Below are positions 46,674 through 56,080 of a DNA stretch of 64,000 nucleotides, one piece after another (position 1 is the first letter of the stretch; every line of letters starts with the position of its first letter). The DNA lies in NCBI GenBank assembly GCA_945860375.1, contig CAMAQR010000003.1, positions 114,351-178,350 of the forward strand, in the 5' to 3' direction. The DNA is from Pseudorhodobacter antarcticus (GTDB lineage Bacteria; Pseudomonadota; Alphaproteobacteria; Rhodobacterales; Rhodobacteraceae). The notes beneath the pieces were generated by a model. That model had not been told where the DNA came from. It made no database searches and saw only the letters and a program-made list of their open reading frames with translations. The position numbers were made by a program, and so were the translations under genes.

Positions 46674-46863
46674 GGGGGTATCCTCCTTATGGTTGGTGCG
46701 TGGTCTTCGCCACGGTAATGCCCTGACACTAGGCTGTCACAAAATGGAAACAAGTCCATTCCGACAGGTCGGCGGCACGACGTTCGGTCGTTATGTATGC
46801 TGCGCCCGGCGAAGTGCATTGACGCAGGTCAAGTGCCCCTACGGCAAGCAAACTTTGGGCGGA

Positions 46864-48186
46864 TCAGGCGCCGCGCCGCAAGGGCAGGGCGAAAACCGCC
46901 TCAAATCCGTCGGGTCGCCCGACGGCAGGCGACAACAGGTTCAGCCGCCCGGTAGACCCTTCGGCAATCGCGCGCGCAATCGACAAGCCAAGACCACTGC
47001 CATCGCCGGCCGTCGCCCCGCGCGCGAAGCGGGCGGTCAGGCCGTTCAGAACGTCGGGTGCAATCGTGGGGCCGCCATTCACCACCCGCAAAGCCCCCTC
47101 GGCCAAAGTCACTTGCACGGGGCTGCCTTCGGGGCTGTGTTTCAGCGCGTTCTCGATCAGGTTGCGGGCAAGGATGGCAAAGGCGTCGGCGTCGATGTCA
47201 GACAGCACCGGTCCATCCATCTGCAGCGTCAAGCGATCCCGCGCGCTTGCAAAATCATCCACCACCAGCCGCAAGACCATGCGCATATCCTGCGCCACCT
47301 CGGCGCGCATCCGCCCACCCTCGGCCCGTGCCAACTGCATCAGCTTTTCCGACATCCGGTTCAATCGACGCAAGGACGCCTCGATATCCGCCGCCCTAAG
47401 CGCCGCCGCTGTGCCTGTGGTTTCCACCATCAACCGCTGCGTTTGCGCCAAAGCGGCGGCGACCGGAGTGCGCAATTCATGGGCGGCGTTGGCGGTAAAG
47501 CTGCGCTCGGCCTCCAGCGTGCGCCGCAGCCGCGCCAACAACTGGTTCACCGCCTGCGCCATCGGCGACAGCTCATCCGGCAATGGCCCGGCCAGCACGG
47601 GGGACAGATCACCGCCGCCGCGCGTGGCCAGGGCCGCACTGAAATCGCGCACCGGGCGCAGGGTGCGGCGCACCAACAGGATGCTTCCGATCAGGCTTAG
47701 CGGGATCAGCACCAACAAGGGCAGCGCCAGCGCCATCAAGGTTTCGCGTTCGGTTTCATCACGATGCGCCAGCGGTTCGGCAATGGCGATGGTGATCTTC
47801 CCCTGTATCGCGGCGTCGTAATACAGTCGGTGGGTCGGGGTTTGGTCAAATCCCGTGGCCCGGAAAGGCGGAAAATCCGACACCTCCGCCGCATGCGATT
47901 GCAACAAGATCCGACCCTGATCGTCGCGCACCACATAGGTGAACAATTCCTCATGGCTTTGCAGCGCCGCGATGTGCTGGCTGACGCCTTCCTCTTCGCG
48001 CGACACAATGTCGACCACCGCCAACTGCAGCACGCGTTGCGCCGTTTCCTGCAAGGCGGCGTCGGACACCTCGTTCATCTCACCGCGCAGAATCTGCGCG
48101 GTGAGCAGTGCGGTGAAAATCCACACCGCCGTCAGCCCCAGCCCGATGGCCGCCGCCAACCGCCCCTGCAGCGACGCCAGCCTCAT
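46864..48186 (-). CDS. Sensor histidine kinase (QseC/PmrB-like)
   Basis: 440 residues. Membrane helices at about 10-32 and 152-173 flank a periplasmic domain, then HAMP, HisKA with His236 in TANAAHELRTPVA, and an ATPase domain (NLIENALKHSPEG, GDGSGLGLSIARAI). It is encoded 4 bases overlapping the regulator, so the two are coupled. Together they are divergent from the PepSY/DUF2271/ApbE genes and probably control them, as similar PepSY-linked systems do. The signal is unknown. Confidence 0.92.
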   Translation of the reverse strand: MRLASLQGRLAAAIGLGLTAVWIFTALLTAQILRGEMNEVSDAALQETAQRVLQLAVVDIVSREEEGVSQHIAALQSHEELFTYVVRDDQGRILLQSHAAEVSDFPPFRATGFDQTPTHRLYYDAAIQGKITIAIAEPLAHRDETERETLMALALPLLVLIPLSLIGSILLVRRTLRPVRDFSAALATRGGGDLSPVLAGPLPDELSPMAQAVNQLLARLRRTLEAERSFTANAAHELRTPVAAALAQTQRLMVETTGTAAALRAADIEASLRRLNRMSEKLMQLARAEGGRMRAEVAQDMRMVLRLVVDDFASARDRLTLQMDGPVLSDIDADAFAILARNLIENALKHSPEGSPVQVTLAEGALRVVNGGPTIAPDVLNGLTARFARGATAGDGSGLGLSIARAIAEGSTGRLNLLSPAVGRPDGFEAVFALPLRRGA

Positions 48187-48842
48187 GGGCAGCCCAACCG
48201 ATACCCAAGGCCCCGTGCGGTTTCCAACGTGTCATGGCCCAGCTTTTTGCGCAGACGGCTGATATGCACCTCTATCGTGTTGCTCTCGATTTCGGTGTCA
48301 AAGGAATACAGCCGCTCTTCCAACTGCGCCTTGGACAGCAACTGTCCGGGGCGCTGCACAAAGGCCTCAAACAAAACCCATTCCCGCGCGGTCAATTGCA
48401 CGGGCTTGCCCGCGCGCCGCACCGACCGTGCGGCCAGATCAATCTCAAGATCACCATGCGTGACCAACGGGTTCGGATTGCCCGAATAGCGCCGCGCCAC
48501 CGCGTTCAATCGCGCCGACAGTTCCGAAAGGTCAAACGGCTTGACCATGTAATCATCCGCCCCGGCATTCAGCCCGTCAATCCGGTCGCTGATCTGATCC
48601 ATCGCGGTCAGAATGATCACCGGGGTCACGTTGCCCGTCCCGCGCAACCGTCGCAGAAAGGGGATGCCGCGCCCATCGGGCAGCATCAGGTCCAGCAGCA
48701 CCAGATCATAGGCCGCTGCCGCCAGATGATCGCCCGCCGCGTCCAGCCGCGTCACCCAATCCACCGAATGCCCGTCAGCGGCGATCTGGTCACGCACCGC
48801 CGCGCCCAGCACCGTGTCATCTTCGATCAGAAGCACCCGCAT
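48183..48842 (-). CDS. OmpR-type response regulator
   Basis: 219 residues. Receiver with acidic pair in LIEDDT, phospho-acceptor Asp51 in LVLLDLMLPDG, Lys in VKPFDL; winged-helix DNA-binding domain with REWVLFEAFVQRPGQLLSKAQL and EVHISRLRKKLG. Start 48842 (MRVLLIEDDT) is the normal family start; the 23 codons upstream are not conserved. First gene of the regulator-kinase pair, facing the PepSY gene across 141 bases. Confidence 0.93.
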   Translation of the reverse strand: MRVLLIEDDTVLGAAVRDQIAADGHSVDWVTRLDAAGDHLAAAAYDLVLLDLMLPDGRGIPFLRRLRGTGNVTPVIILTAMDQISDRIDGLNAGADDYMVKPFDLSELSARLNAVARRYSGNPNPLVTHGDLEIDLAARSVRRAGKPVQLTAREWVLFEAFVQRPGQLLSKAQLEERLYSFDTEIESNTIEVHISRLRKKLGHDTLETARGLGYRLGCP

Positions 48843-48983
48843 CCGGCCCAGCCCTGTGTTATGTCTCACTGTTTTCGCGCGCGAACCTGACGGCTGGCTG
48901 AAGTTGGCCATCCTCCGGCTTCAGTTCAGCGTCAGCTTCGCCCTGTATGCCTCCTTATCACGATCCGCTGCGGAGGCTACCAA

Positions 48984-49334
48984 ATGAAAACCATTCTTGT
49001 TCTGGCCGTATTGACAAGCGGGTGTTTGGCCACCGCCGCACTTGCCCGGCAAGATGATTGCAATGTGCCCATGATCGACTGGCAAAGCCGCGCCGCCGCG
49101 CAAGCCATGGCCGAAGCGCAGGGCTGGACGGTGCGCCGCATCAAAACCGACGACGGCTGTTACGAGGTTTATGGCCGCGACGAAAACGGCCGTTCGATCG
49201 AAGCCAAGATCAACCCCGGCACGCTGGCGATTGTCGAGATCGAATTCGAAGACGAACACGGCGATGACGATGATGGCAAAAACCATCAGAAGAAGCCTTT
49301 TGAAGACAATAACTATGACGGACATGACGACTGA
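48984..49334 (+). CDS. Exported PepSY-domain protein
   Basis: 116 residues with a signal peptide (to about residue 21, ALAR) and a PepSY domain: AQAMAEAQGWTVRRIKTDDG, CYEVYGRDENGRSIEAKINP. The tail is rich in Asp/Glu/His (EDEHGDDDDGKNHQ), which may bind metal ions. Good ribosome-binding site (GGAGG). PepSY proteins next to kinase/regulator pairs and flavin systems are thought to modulate or take part in envelope redox processes; the exact role here is inferred. Confidence 0.85.
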   Translation: MKTILVLAVLTSGCLATAALARQDDCNVPMIDWQSRAAAQAMAEAQGWTVRRIKTDDGCYEVYGRDENGRSIEAKINPGTLAIVEIEFEDEHGDDDDGKNHQKKPFEDNNYDGHDD

Positions 49335-49445
49335 CCACCAAGGCAAAGCTGAAGCCACGCTGAAGCAATTTCCTCCGGGCCGTCAGCTTGCGATCATCCC
49401 ACCCGGTTACGCCGCTCACATCGCTCATTCAGACGGAGACATCAG

Positions 49446-49781
49446 ATGAAATCCACGCTTTCCTTGTTGGCCATAGCCGCCGTGTTCGGCGCGTTTCTGG
49501 TAGCGCCACTTGCCGCCCGCACGGGTGCAACCGGTGGCACCGAACTGACCACCACGACTGACCTGTTGTTCGCAGACAATGGCGGCGATGAAGGCGACGA
49601 CGACGATGAAGGTGATGACGATGACAATCTTGGCGATGGCTGCGACGACGATGATGATGATCAGGGCGACGACGATCAGCCTTGCACCATCGACAAGAAC
49701 AACGTCCCGCAAGGCCAGAAACTCCCACCGAAAAACGGGCTGTTCGGCAATGGTGCCGCGCCCAAAGCACAGGTGAACTGA
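49446..49781 (+). CDS. Exported Asp-rich repeat protein
   Basis: 111 residues. Signal peptide (MKSTLSLLAIAAVFGAFLVA), then an acidic central part of about 35 residues that is mostly Asp with Gly/Glu (GDEGDDDDEGDDDDNLGDG), two Cys and a Gly/Pro-rich tail. GGAG precedes the start. No family recognised; the acidic block could chelate cations such as calcium. Its place between PepSY and DUF2271 genes suggests it works with them in the periplasm. Confidence 0.75.
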   Translation: MKSTLSLLAIAAVFGAFLVAPLAARTGATGGTELTTTTDLLFADNGGDEGDDDDEGDDDDNLGDGCDDDDDDQGDDDQPCTIDKNNVPQGQKLPPKNGLFGNGAAPKAQVN

Positions 49782-49938
49782 TCCAGACCGGTTCATCTTG
49801 GCCGCACCCTTGTTGTGTCCTCATGGCAAGGGTGCGGCACCCAAATCCTGTTCCCAAACCGAAGCCTCGTTCCCGGGTCTGTCAGTCAGGCATTGCGCCC
49901 TGCTGCCCAACCCGCGGACCCCAGACGGAGAAACCCTG

Positions 49939-50409
49939 ATGAAACGCCTTTTGACAGCTCTTGCTTTGACCACCGCCCTGATCGCGCCCGGTGCGGCGTT
50001 GGCGCGGCCCGTGACCATGACAGTCAACATGAACTCTTACGGCGGCAACGGCGCTTATCTGGCGATCTACGTCACCGATGCCAACGGCGCCTATCAGGGC
50101 AGCCTGTGGATGGCGGGTGGAAAATCCAAGTATTACAAACACCTTGGCGACTGGTTTGCCGCCACGGGCGGCGATCGCGCCGAAGTGGACGGCATCACCG
50201 GGGCCAGCGTCGGCCAAGGCCGCAGCCTTGAAATCACACTGGATCTTGCCGACGTGATGATTGACGCCGGCTATCAGCTGCACATCGACGCTGCGGTTGA
50301 AGACATGCGCGACAGCCCATCGGAAATCGTGGTGCCTCTGACCTCGGCAGGCGCTGGCCAAGCCGTCAGCGGTGGTCGCTATATCGCCGATTTCACCTAC
50401 GGCATGTGA
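49939..50409 (+). CDS. Exported DUF2271 protein with FMN-attachment motif
   Basis: 156 residues. Signal peptide ending ALARP, then a DUF2271 domain (TMTVNMNSYGGNGAYLAIYV, then SLWMAGGKSKYYKHLGDWFAAT). Residues 84-90, DGITGAS, fit the DxxTGA(S/T) flavinylation motif that ApbE recognises, with Ser90 as the FMN acceptor. ApbE itself is encoded two genes downstream. I infer a periplasmic carrier with covalent FMN. GGAG lies 9 bases before the ATG; an in-frame longer reading starting at 49798 is not supported. Confidence 0.85.
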   Translation: MKRLLTALALTTALIAPGAALARPVTMTVNMNSYGGNGAYLAIYVTDANGAYQGSLWMAGGKSKYYKHLGDWFAATGGDRAEVDGITGASVGQGRSLEITLDLADVMIDAGYQLHIDAAVEDMRDSPSEIVVPLTSAGAGQAVSGGRYIADFTYGM

Positions 50410-50469
50410 CCCAAACCACCGGCGGTGCGGCATCAGATCCGCATCGCCTTCCTTATCGAAAGTGTCGAC

Positions 50470-52686
50470 ATGTTGCGTTCCTTGCATAAATTCCCCGGCC
50501 TGATCGCCGCCGTGCTGATTGTGGTGCTGACCCTGACCGGGGCCGCCCTGTCGGTGATGCCCGCATGGGAGCGGCTGCAAGCGCCCGCACAGATCGAAAG
50601 CAACCTGACGGTGGCCACCCTTGCGGCGCGGGTGGTGGCAGAGTTTCCGTCGGTCGAACAACTGCACCGCGCGCCATCGGGTGCGATCACGGCGTTCTAT
50701 TATGACAACGACCAACCGGCGACGGTGGTGATTGATCCGGCCACAGGCAAGGCCCTGTCGGTGGAAACGCAGTCCGGCGTGCTGCGCTGGCTGACCAACC
50801 TGCACCGCTCGCTTTTGCTTGATGACGTCGGCCGCCTGACGGCTGCTGCGGCGGCGGCCGCGATGCTGGCGCTGTCGGTGTCGGGCATGTTTCTGGTGGC
50901 GCGCCGAGTGGGCGGCTGGCGCAAGTTTTTCACCCGTCTGCATGGCCCGGTGGCTGGTCGGCTGCATGTCGAACTGGCGCGTCTGGCCGTTCCGGGTCTT
51001 TTGCTGTCGGCGCTGACCGCGCTTTTCATGGTCGCCACCACGTTCAGCCTAATTCCCGAAGCTGCGGCCTTGACCGGCATCCCTGACACCGTCAGCGGTC
51101 AGATGGGCATCTCGCCCGCCGACATTCCCACCCTGCAAACCACCGCCGTGACAGACCTGCGCGAACTGACCTTTCCCTACGCGGGTGATGAAACCGACGC
51201 CTACACTTTGACCAGCAGTGCGGGCGAAGCCTATCTGGATCAAGGCACCGGCGTGATACTGGACGCCCTTCCCCCCAGCCTGCTGCAACAGGTGACAGAA
51301 ACGGTCTACATGCTGCACACCGGGCAGGGGTCTTGGGCCTGGGCACTGGGCCTGATCCTTGGGGCCAGCGCTTTGGCCGCGCCCATCATGGCCTACACCG
51401 GCGCCCTGATGTGGTGGCGCGCACGCCAAGCCCGCCCGCGTCTGGTGGGCAACCAACCGGCGGCCCGCGCCGACACCATCCTGCTGGTCGGGTCCGAAGG
51501 TGGCACCACATGGGGCTTTGCGGCGACCTTGCACGCCGCCCTGACCGCCGCGGGTCACAAGGTTCACGCCGCCCCCTTGGCGCGCTTTGCCCCCGAAACC
51601 TATGGCCAGGCCGCACAGGTCATCATCCTCGCCGCGACCTATGGCAACGGCGACGCCCCCCATTCCGCACGCGGTTTTCTGCACCGTCTGGCCGCACTGC
51701 CAAGCGTCCCCAAGGCGCAATTGGCGGTGCTGGGCTTTGGCGACCGCCAGTTCCCGGCCTTTTGCGCCTATGCGCAAGCGATCACCGATGCGGCCACTGC
51801 CAAGGGCTGGCACTCTCTGCTGCCGATGGACACCGTTGACCGCCAGTCGCCGCAGGATTTCGCGCGCTGGGGCCATGCGCTGGGCCAAGCGCTGGACCAT
51901 GATCTGACGCTGGCGCATCAGCCGGTTCTGCCGCGCAGTCAGGCGCTGACCCTGATCTCCCGCCGCGATTATGGCGCGGATATGCAGGCCCCCACCGCGA
52001 TCTTGCGCTTTGCCTTGCCCGTCACCGGCTGGCTGGACCGGCTGCGCGGACGCGGTCTTGCCCGCTTTGCCGCCGGCGATCTGCTCGGAGTGTTGCCGAC
52101 AGGATCCACCGTGCCACGGCTGTATTCGCTGGCCTCCGCCACCACCGATGGCTTTGTCGAGATCTGCGTGCGCAAACATCCGGGCGGCCTGTGTTCGGCG
52201 CAGCTTTTGGCCCTGCAACCGGGTGACACGGTGCAAGCCTTCATCCGCGCCAACCCCGATTTCCGCCCGGCCCGTGGCACCGCTGCGGTGATCCTGATCG
52301 GCGCAGGCACCGGCATTGGGCCCTTGGCAGGCTTTGCCCGCGCCAACCGCCCCGGACGCGCCATGCATCTGTATTACGGCGCGCGGCACCCCAATTCCGA
52401 CCTGCTGTTTGGCGAGGAATTGCAGCAATGGCAGGCCGAACACCGCCTGACCTCGGTCAACACCGCGTTTTCCCGCACCGCCACCCGCGCTTATGTGCAA
52501 GACGCTCTGCGCAAAGACGCCGCCCGCATCGCCAAACTGATCGAGGGCGGCGCGCAGGTGCTGGTCTGCGGTGGCCGTGACATGGCCGCAGGTGTTGCCG
52601 CCGCGTTGACCGAGGTGCTGGCCCCCCAAGGCCTGACCCCGGCGATGATGAAAGCCGAGGGACGCTATGCCGAAGACGTTTACTGA
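50470..52686 (+). CDS. PepSY-transmembrane/flavodoxin/ferredoxin-reductase fusion
   Basis: About 738 residues. The first third is a PepSY_TM membrane protein with four helices (about 8-30, 126-146, 172-195, 290-320); then a flavodoxin-like FMN domain (LLVGSEGGTTWGFAATLHAA, LAATYGNGDAPHSA); then an FAD/NADPH reductase of the sulfite reductase/P450 reductase type with PRLYSLASA for FAD and GAGTGIGPLAGFARA plus terminal RYAEDVY for NADPH. It would carry electrons from cytoplasmic NADPH across the membrane to a periplasmic acceptor, such as the DUF2271 flavoprotein. GTG at 50425 is an alternative start. The last 20 bases overlap apbE. Confidence 0.88.
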   Translation: MLRSLHKFPGLIAAVLIVVLTLTGAALSVMPAWERLQAPAQIESNLTVATLAARVVAEFPSVEQLHRAPSGAITAFYYDNDQPATVVIDPATGKALSVETQSGVLRWLTNLHRSLLLDDVGRLTAAAAAAAMLALSVSGMFLVARRVGGWRKFFTRLHGPVAGRLHVELARLAVPGLLLSALTALFMVATTFSLIPEAAALTGIPDTVSGQMGISPADIPTLQTTAVTDLRELTFPYAGDETDAYTLTSSAGEAYLDQGTGVILDALPPSLLQQVTETVYMLHTGQGSWAWALGLILGASALAAPIMAYTGALMWWRARQARPRLVGNQPAARADTILLVGSEGGTTWGFAATLHAALTAAGHKVHAAPLARFAPETYGQAAQVIILAATYGNGDAPHSARGFLHRLAALPSVPKAQLAVLGFGDRQFPAFCAYAQAITDAATAKGWHSLLPMDTVDRQSPQDFARWGHALGQALDHDLTLAHQPVLPRSQALTLISRRDYGADMQAPTAILRFALPVTGWLDRLRGRGLARFAAGDLLGVLPTGSTVPRLYSLASATTDGFVEICVRKHPGGLCSAQLLALQPGDTVQAFIRANPDFRPARGTAAVILIGAGTGIGPLAGFARANRPGRAMHLYYGARHPNSDLLFGEELQQWQAEHRLTSVNTAFSRTATRAYVQDALRKDAARIAKLIEGGAQVLVCGGRDMAAGVAAALTEVLAPQGLTPAMMKAEGRYAEDVY

Positions 52687-53635
52687 TCTGGCACACGGCG
52701 CCCCGATCCGCCACGCCCTGAACGGGCAAGTCATGGGCACCCGCTGGACGGCGGTTGTCTACACGGGCGCACAGGATGTCACCGCTTTGCAAGCCGATCT
52801 TGCCGCCTGCGTGGCCAAGGTGGACCAGCAAATGTCGACATGGAAGCCTGACAGCGACCTTTCTCGTCTGAATGCCGCAGCCGTGGGCGAATGGCTGCCG
52901 CAGCCGCCCGAACTGCTGCAAGTGATCTCGGCCGGTCTGGCCGTGGGGGCAGCATCAGCCGGCGCGTTTGACATTGGGCTTGGCGATCTGGTCACGGCTT
53001 GGGGCTTTGGCGCGGCGCAGGCCGATGTGGCCGCCGTGCGCGATCTGATCCACAAACCCCGTCCCCGTGCGGACCAGATCATCGAGGTGAACAGGGCCGA
53101 CGGCACCCTGCGCAAACGCGCAGCCATCCAGATCGACCTGAACGGCATCGCCAAAGGCTTTGCCGTGGATCAGATGATCGCGGTTCTGGCCACGCATGGT
53201 GTTGAAAACGCATTGGTCGGGTTGGACGGCGAGTTGCGCGCCACAGGCACCCCGCCGGGCAGCGCGCCTTGGACCATCGCGGTCGAACGCCCCGACTATG
53301 CCCAACGCGCGCCCGAAGCCGTCTTGTCACTGGAAAACGCCGCTGTCGCCACCTCGGGCGACTACCGCCACTGGATCGAAGTCGACAACCGCCGACTGTC
53401 GCACACCATGGACGTCACCCGCGGTGGTCCGCTGAATGACGGCCCGGCCTCTGTCACCGTGGTGGCCGAAACCTGCATGCTGGCCGATGCTTGGGCCACG
53501 GCACTGATGGTGATGGGCAGCGCCCGGGGGGCGGAACTGGCCCGCGCGCTCAATCTGAACGCGCTGTTTCTGGACCGCGCTGGCACCACTTTCCGGCAAA
53601 CCGCGATTGGCCCCTTGTTTGCATCGGCACCGTGA
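52667..53635 (+). CDS. apbE: FAD:protein FMN transferase
   Basis: 322 residues of the ApbE family. Conserved LNGQVMGTRWTAVVYTG, GAFDIGLGDLVTAWGFG, the DLNGIAKGFAVDQMI helix, GLDGELRATG and HTMDVTRGGPLNDGPASVTV. It transfers FMN from FAD to Ser/Thr in exported proteins; a candidate substrate, the DUF2271 protein, lies two genes upstream. No signal peptide is visible, so cytoplasmic or atypical export. The start inside the preceding gene couples translation. Confidence 0.92.
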   Translation: MPKTFTDLAHGAPIRHALNGQVMGTRWTAVVYTGAQDVTALQADLAACVAKVDQQMSTWKPDSDLSRLNAAAVGEWLPQPPELLQVISAGLAVGAASAGAFDIGLGDLVTAWGFGAAQADVAAVRDLIHKPRPRADQIIEVNRADGTLRKRAAIQIDLNGIAKGFAVDQMIAVLATHGVENALVGLDGELRATGTPPGSAPWTIAVERPDYAQRAPEAVLSLENAAVATSGDYRHWIEVDNRRLSHTMDVTRGGPLNDGPASVTVVAETCMLADAWATALMVMGSARGAELARALNLNALFLDRAGTTFRQTAIGPLFASAP

Positions 53636-53824
53636 TCTGGCCAGATCCAAAGCCTTTCAGAGTGGCCGCAACCGCTCGGCCCGGTCTTTCCGTCAGGTCT
53701 GACCGCCCTGCGCAGGCTTTGCATCGCCGCCAAAACCAATGGCAACACATCAGATTGGCAGACAGGGGTAAGGATTGGCAGAGGGGACGGGACAGGGATC
53801 TGACCTTCCCTGAGGCTGAACACG

Positions 53825-54085
53825 CTACTTGGCATCATGATCGAAGAATTCGAGGGGCTTTGCTTTATTCCCGAAAAGGCAACGCACTTTGACTGGGGGC
53901 AACACATCGCGCTCATTTGGCGCGTGGGCCGCGTCGTCGGCAAGTGCCCTGTCGGTCAAGGGGCCAAAAGAACCGTCGATAAAGTCGAAATCCGATGCGC
54001 GGAAAGCAAATCTGTCAAGAACCTGCAGATACTGCGGTAGATCGCGGCGCCATGGGTACTCGACCGTCAAGAGGACGACCGAAGT
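53825..54085 (-). pseudogene. Truncated copy of the putative immunity protein family
   Basis: The C-terminal half of the small exported protein encoded at 60877. It shares CDTS, LLTVEYPWRRDLPQY, the DFDFIDGSFGPLTD segment, and VRCLFG with the second conserved Cys, and ends EFFDHDAK. A TAA stands where the full copy has Tyr-83, and upstream homology and the signal peptide are lost. A TTG at 54070 could still start an 81-residue fragment. Just past its end the sequence GACCTTCCCTGAG resembles the repeat found after the other two copies. Confidence 0.65.
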
Positions 54086-54099
54086 GTCACATTAGTGCC

Positions 54100-54566
54100 G
54101 ATACTGACCTGCCCCCGGTCGGCCCCGACGCATCAAGGTTCTATGTTCAACTTCGGCCGAATCCGCTGCTCTTGGTCGAAGTCTGCATAGAGCATCATGG
54201 CGGTAACCTTCTTCAGGCGCGTCGTCGGGCCATCGTTGCCGCTGCTCGCACTGGCGAGTATCCTGTTGCCGAGCGCGACGCGGGGCGCAAGGCCATCACG
54301 TTCAAGGAACTGGCGGAGCGGTTCGACAACCCCCGGTCGCGTCAAAGATCAGCGCGCGCGCGATCACGAGCGGCTCGCTCTTCGTCGTCATGGGCGTGAC
54401 GATCTTGCCCGCCGCATGCGTCGGGTTTCTGAACGTCCCGGACGACGACTGAATAGCACAGCGCAACGCTTGGGGCCGCTCACCATGTTGATCCTCCGGG
54501 CTGCCAACGGGATTTTCAACGGTTTACCCGTGGACGTCTTCTTTTGCTTGACCTGTTCAGGCAGCG
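54100..54566 (+). other. Gap with no intact gene
   Basis: About 470 bases between the truncated immunity copy and the amino-acid transporter. One plus-strand frame begins MAVTFFRRVVGPSLPLLALA (from 54197), like a signal peptide, and another frame ends GSLFVVMGVTILPAACVG (to about 54452); they may be parts of one decayed membrane gene, but I cannot join them. Nothing else is recognised. Confidence 0.35.
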
Positions 54567-55343
54567 TCAGACCAGCTTCTGCGGCACCAGCGATTCAAGC
54601 CAGCGGAACAAGAGGACGATCACCCCGGCAATCAGCATGTAAACCACGGCCAGCAGCAGAAGTGGCTCATAGACGATGAAGGTGTCCTGCCGGACGCGCG
54701 ACGAAACCGCGTATATGTCCACCACCGTGATCGTCGCGACCAGCGGGGTCGCCTTCAGGGTCAGGACTGTTTCGCCGCCCAAGGTCGGCAGGACACGGTG
54801 GAAGGCCTGCGGCAGCCATATCCGCAGGAAGATGGTGAAGCGGGGCATGCCCATCGCCTTTGCCGCCTCAAGCTGGCCATAGGGCACGCCCTTGAAGGCA
54901 CCGCGCATCACCTCGCCCGAGTACCCCGCGACCGACAGGGTCAGCGCCAACACGGCGTAGGGCCAGGCCTGTCGCAGGATCGGCCAGAGGTCGGATTGAC
55001 GAATCCAGGGAATCGACGGGAAGAGCGAGCCAAGCCCATAGTACAAGAGCCAGAGTTGCAGCAGCAGCGGCGTGCCCCGGATCAGCCCGCAAAAGCCGGC
55101 GGCAGGTTGCGACAGCCACCAAGGCCCGGCGGCCTGTGCAAAGCCAAGCGGAATGGCAAGCAACATGCCCAGCACCATGGTCACGACCAGAAGCCAGATT
55201 GTGGTCCAGATGCCCCGGACGATCAGCGCCTGGTACTTCGGGTCGGCAAGCCAGGTCCAGTTCAACGCCATCACGCACCACAAGACCAGCAGCGCCGCGA
55301 TTGCGGCCATCACGATGCGGCGGGGTGCCAAGAGCCCTTCCAT
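54567..55343 (-). CDS. Polar amino-acid ABC transporter permease (HisM/GlnP-like)
   Basis: 258 residues, five or so membrane helices. The motif GLIRGTPLLLQLWLLYYG is the classic polar amino-acid permease signature, and GQLEAAKAMGMPRFTIFLRI is the coupling loop. Start 55343 shares a base with the stop of the preceding permease (TGATG). It forms the channel with the next gene upstream. Confidence 0.92.
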   Translation of the reverse strand: MEGLLAPRRIVMAAIAALLVLWCVMALNWTWLADPKYQALIVRGIWTTIWLLVVTMVLGMLLAIPLGFAQAAGPWWLSQPAAGFCGLIRGTPLLLQLWLLYYGLGSLFPSIPWIRQSDLWPILRQAWPYAVLALTLSVAGYSGEVMRGAFKGVPYGQLEAAKAMGMPRFTIFLRIWLPQAFHRVLPTLGGETVLTLKATPLVATITVVDIYAVSSRVRQDTFIVYEPLLLLAVVYMLIAGVIVLLFRWLESLVPQKLV

Positions 55344-56080
55344 CAGCGCCCCTCCTGCCGGACCTGTCCGCGCCGCGCCCAGGCCTCGATCCTGCCGAAG
55401 ACCAAGGTCGAGACGATGGAAATGGCCAGGTAAAGAACACCTGCCGCCATGAAGAAGGTGAAGAAGGCCTTGGTCGTGCTGGCCGCCTGACGGGTGACCA
55501 GCGTCAGTTCGGCATAGCCTACGACAGCAAGCAACGCCGTATCCTTGGTCGCGATAAGCCAAAGGTTCGCAAGGCCCGGGATCGCGGCGGCCAGCATTTG
55601 CGGAAAGGTAACGCGCCAGGCCAGTGTCAGGGGCGGCATGCCCATGGCGCGGGCGGCCTCGATCTGGCCGGGCGGCACCGACAGGATCGCGCCGCGCAGG
55701 ATTTCCGTCGCATAGGCGCCCTGCACCACGCCGAGCACGGCAATCCCGGCCAGAAAGCCGGAAATCTGAACGCGTTCGAACCCCCAGGCAAGCAGCAGAT
55801 TGTTCAGCGACGACGTGACCGCGAAATAGAGGATCAGGATCAGAACCAGTTCGGGCACCGCGCGCACGATGGTCGTGTAGATCCCCAGAAGGTCGCGCGT
55901 CACCGGCCCGCCGTAAAGCTTGCCGTAGGCGCCGGCGATCCCGATCAGAAGGCCAAGGCCGAAAGCCCCGATGGCAATCATGATCGACTTGCCCAGCCCC
56001 GCCGCCAGCGTCGCCCCCCAACCGGGCGGCATCCAGGCAAGAAGCCCAAGCGTCGAGGACAGCGCGTCGGCGGTGTTCAT
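55343..56080 (-). CDS. Polar amino-acid ABC transporter permease (HisQ-like)
   Basis: 245 residues. Contains IVRAVPELVLILILYF (the RGTP-type signature varied as RAVPE, as in arginine/ornithine HisQ proteins) and the coupling loop GQIEAARAMGMPPLTLAWRV. Typical of arginine/ornithine/octopine-type permeases. It is followed directly by the second permease and lies downstream of the binding protein gene by about 190 bases. Confidence 0.92.
   Translation of the reverse strand: MNTADALSSTLGLLAWMPPGWGATLAAGLGKSIMIAIGAFGLGLLIGIAGAYGKLYGGPVTRDLLGIYTTIVRAVPELVLILILYFAVTSSLNNLLLAWGFERVQISGFLAGIAVLGVVQGAYATEILRGAILSVPPGQIEAARAMGMPPLTLAWRVTFPQMLAAAIPGLANLWLIATKDTALLAVVGYAELTLVTRQAASTTKAFFTFFMAAGVLYLAISIVSTLVFGRIEAWARRGQVRQEGR

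Noticed and set aside
53837..54040. A plus-strand 67-codon frame over the truncated immunity copy
   Set aside because: The opposite strand carries clear similarity to two other copies, so this frame is its shadow.
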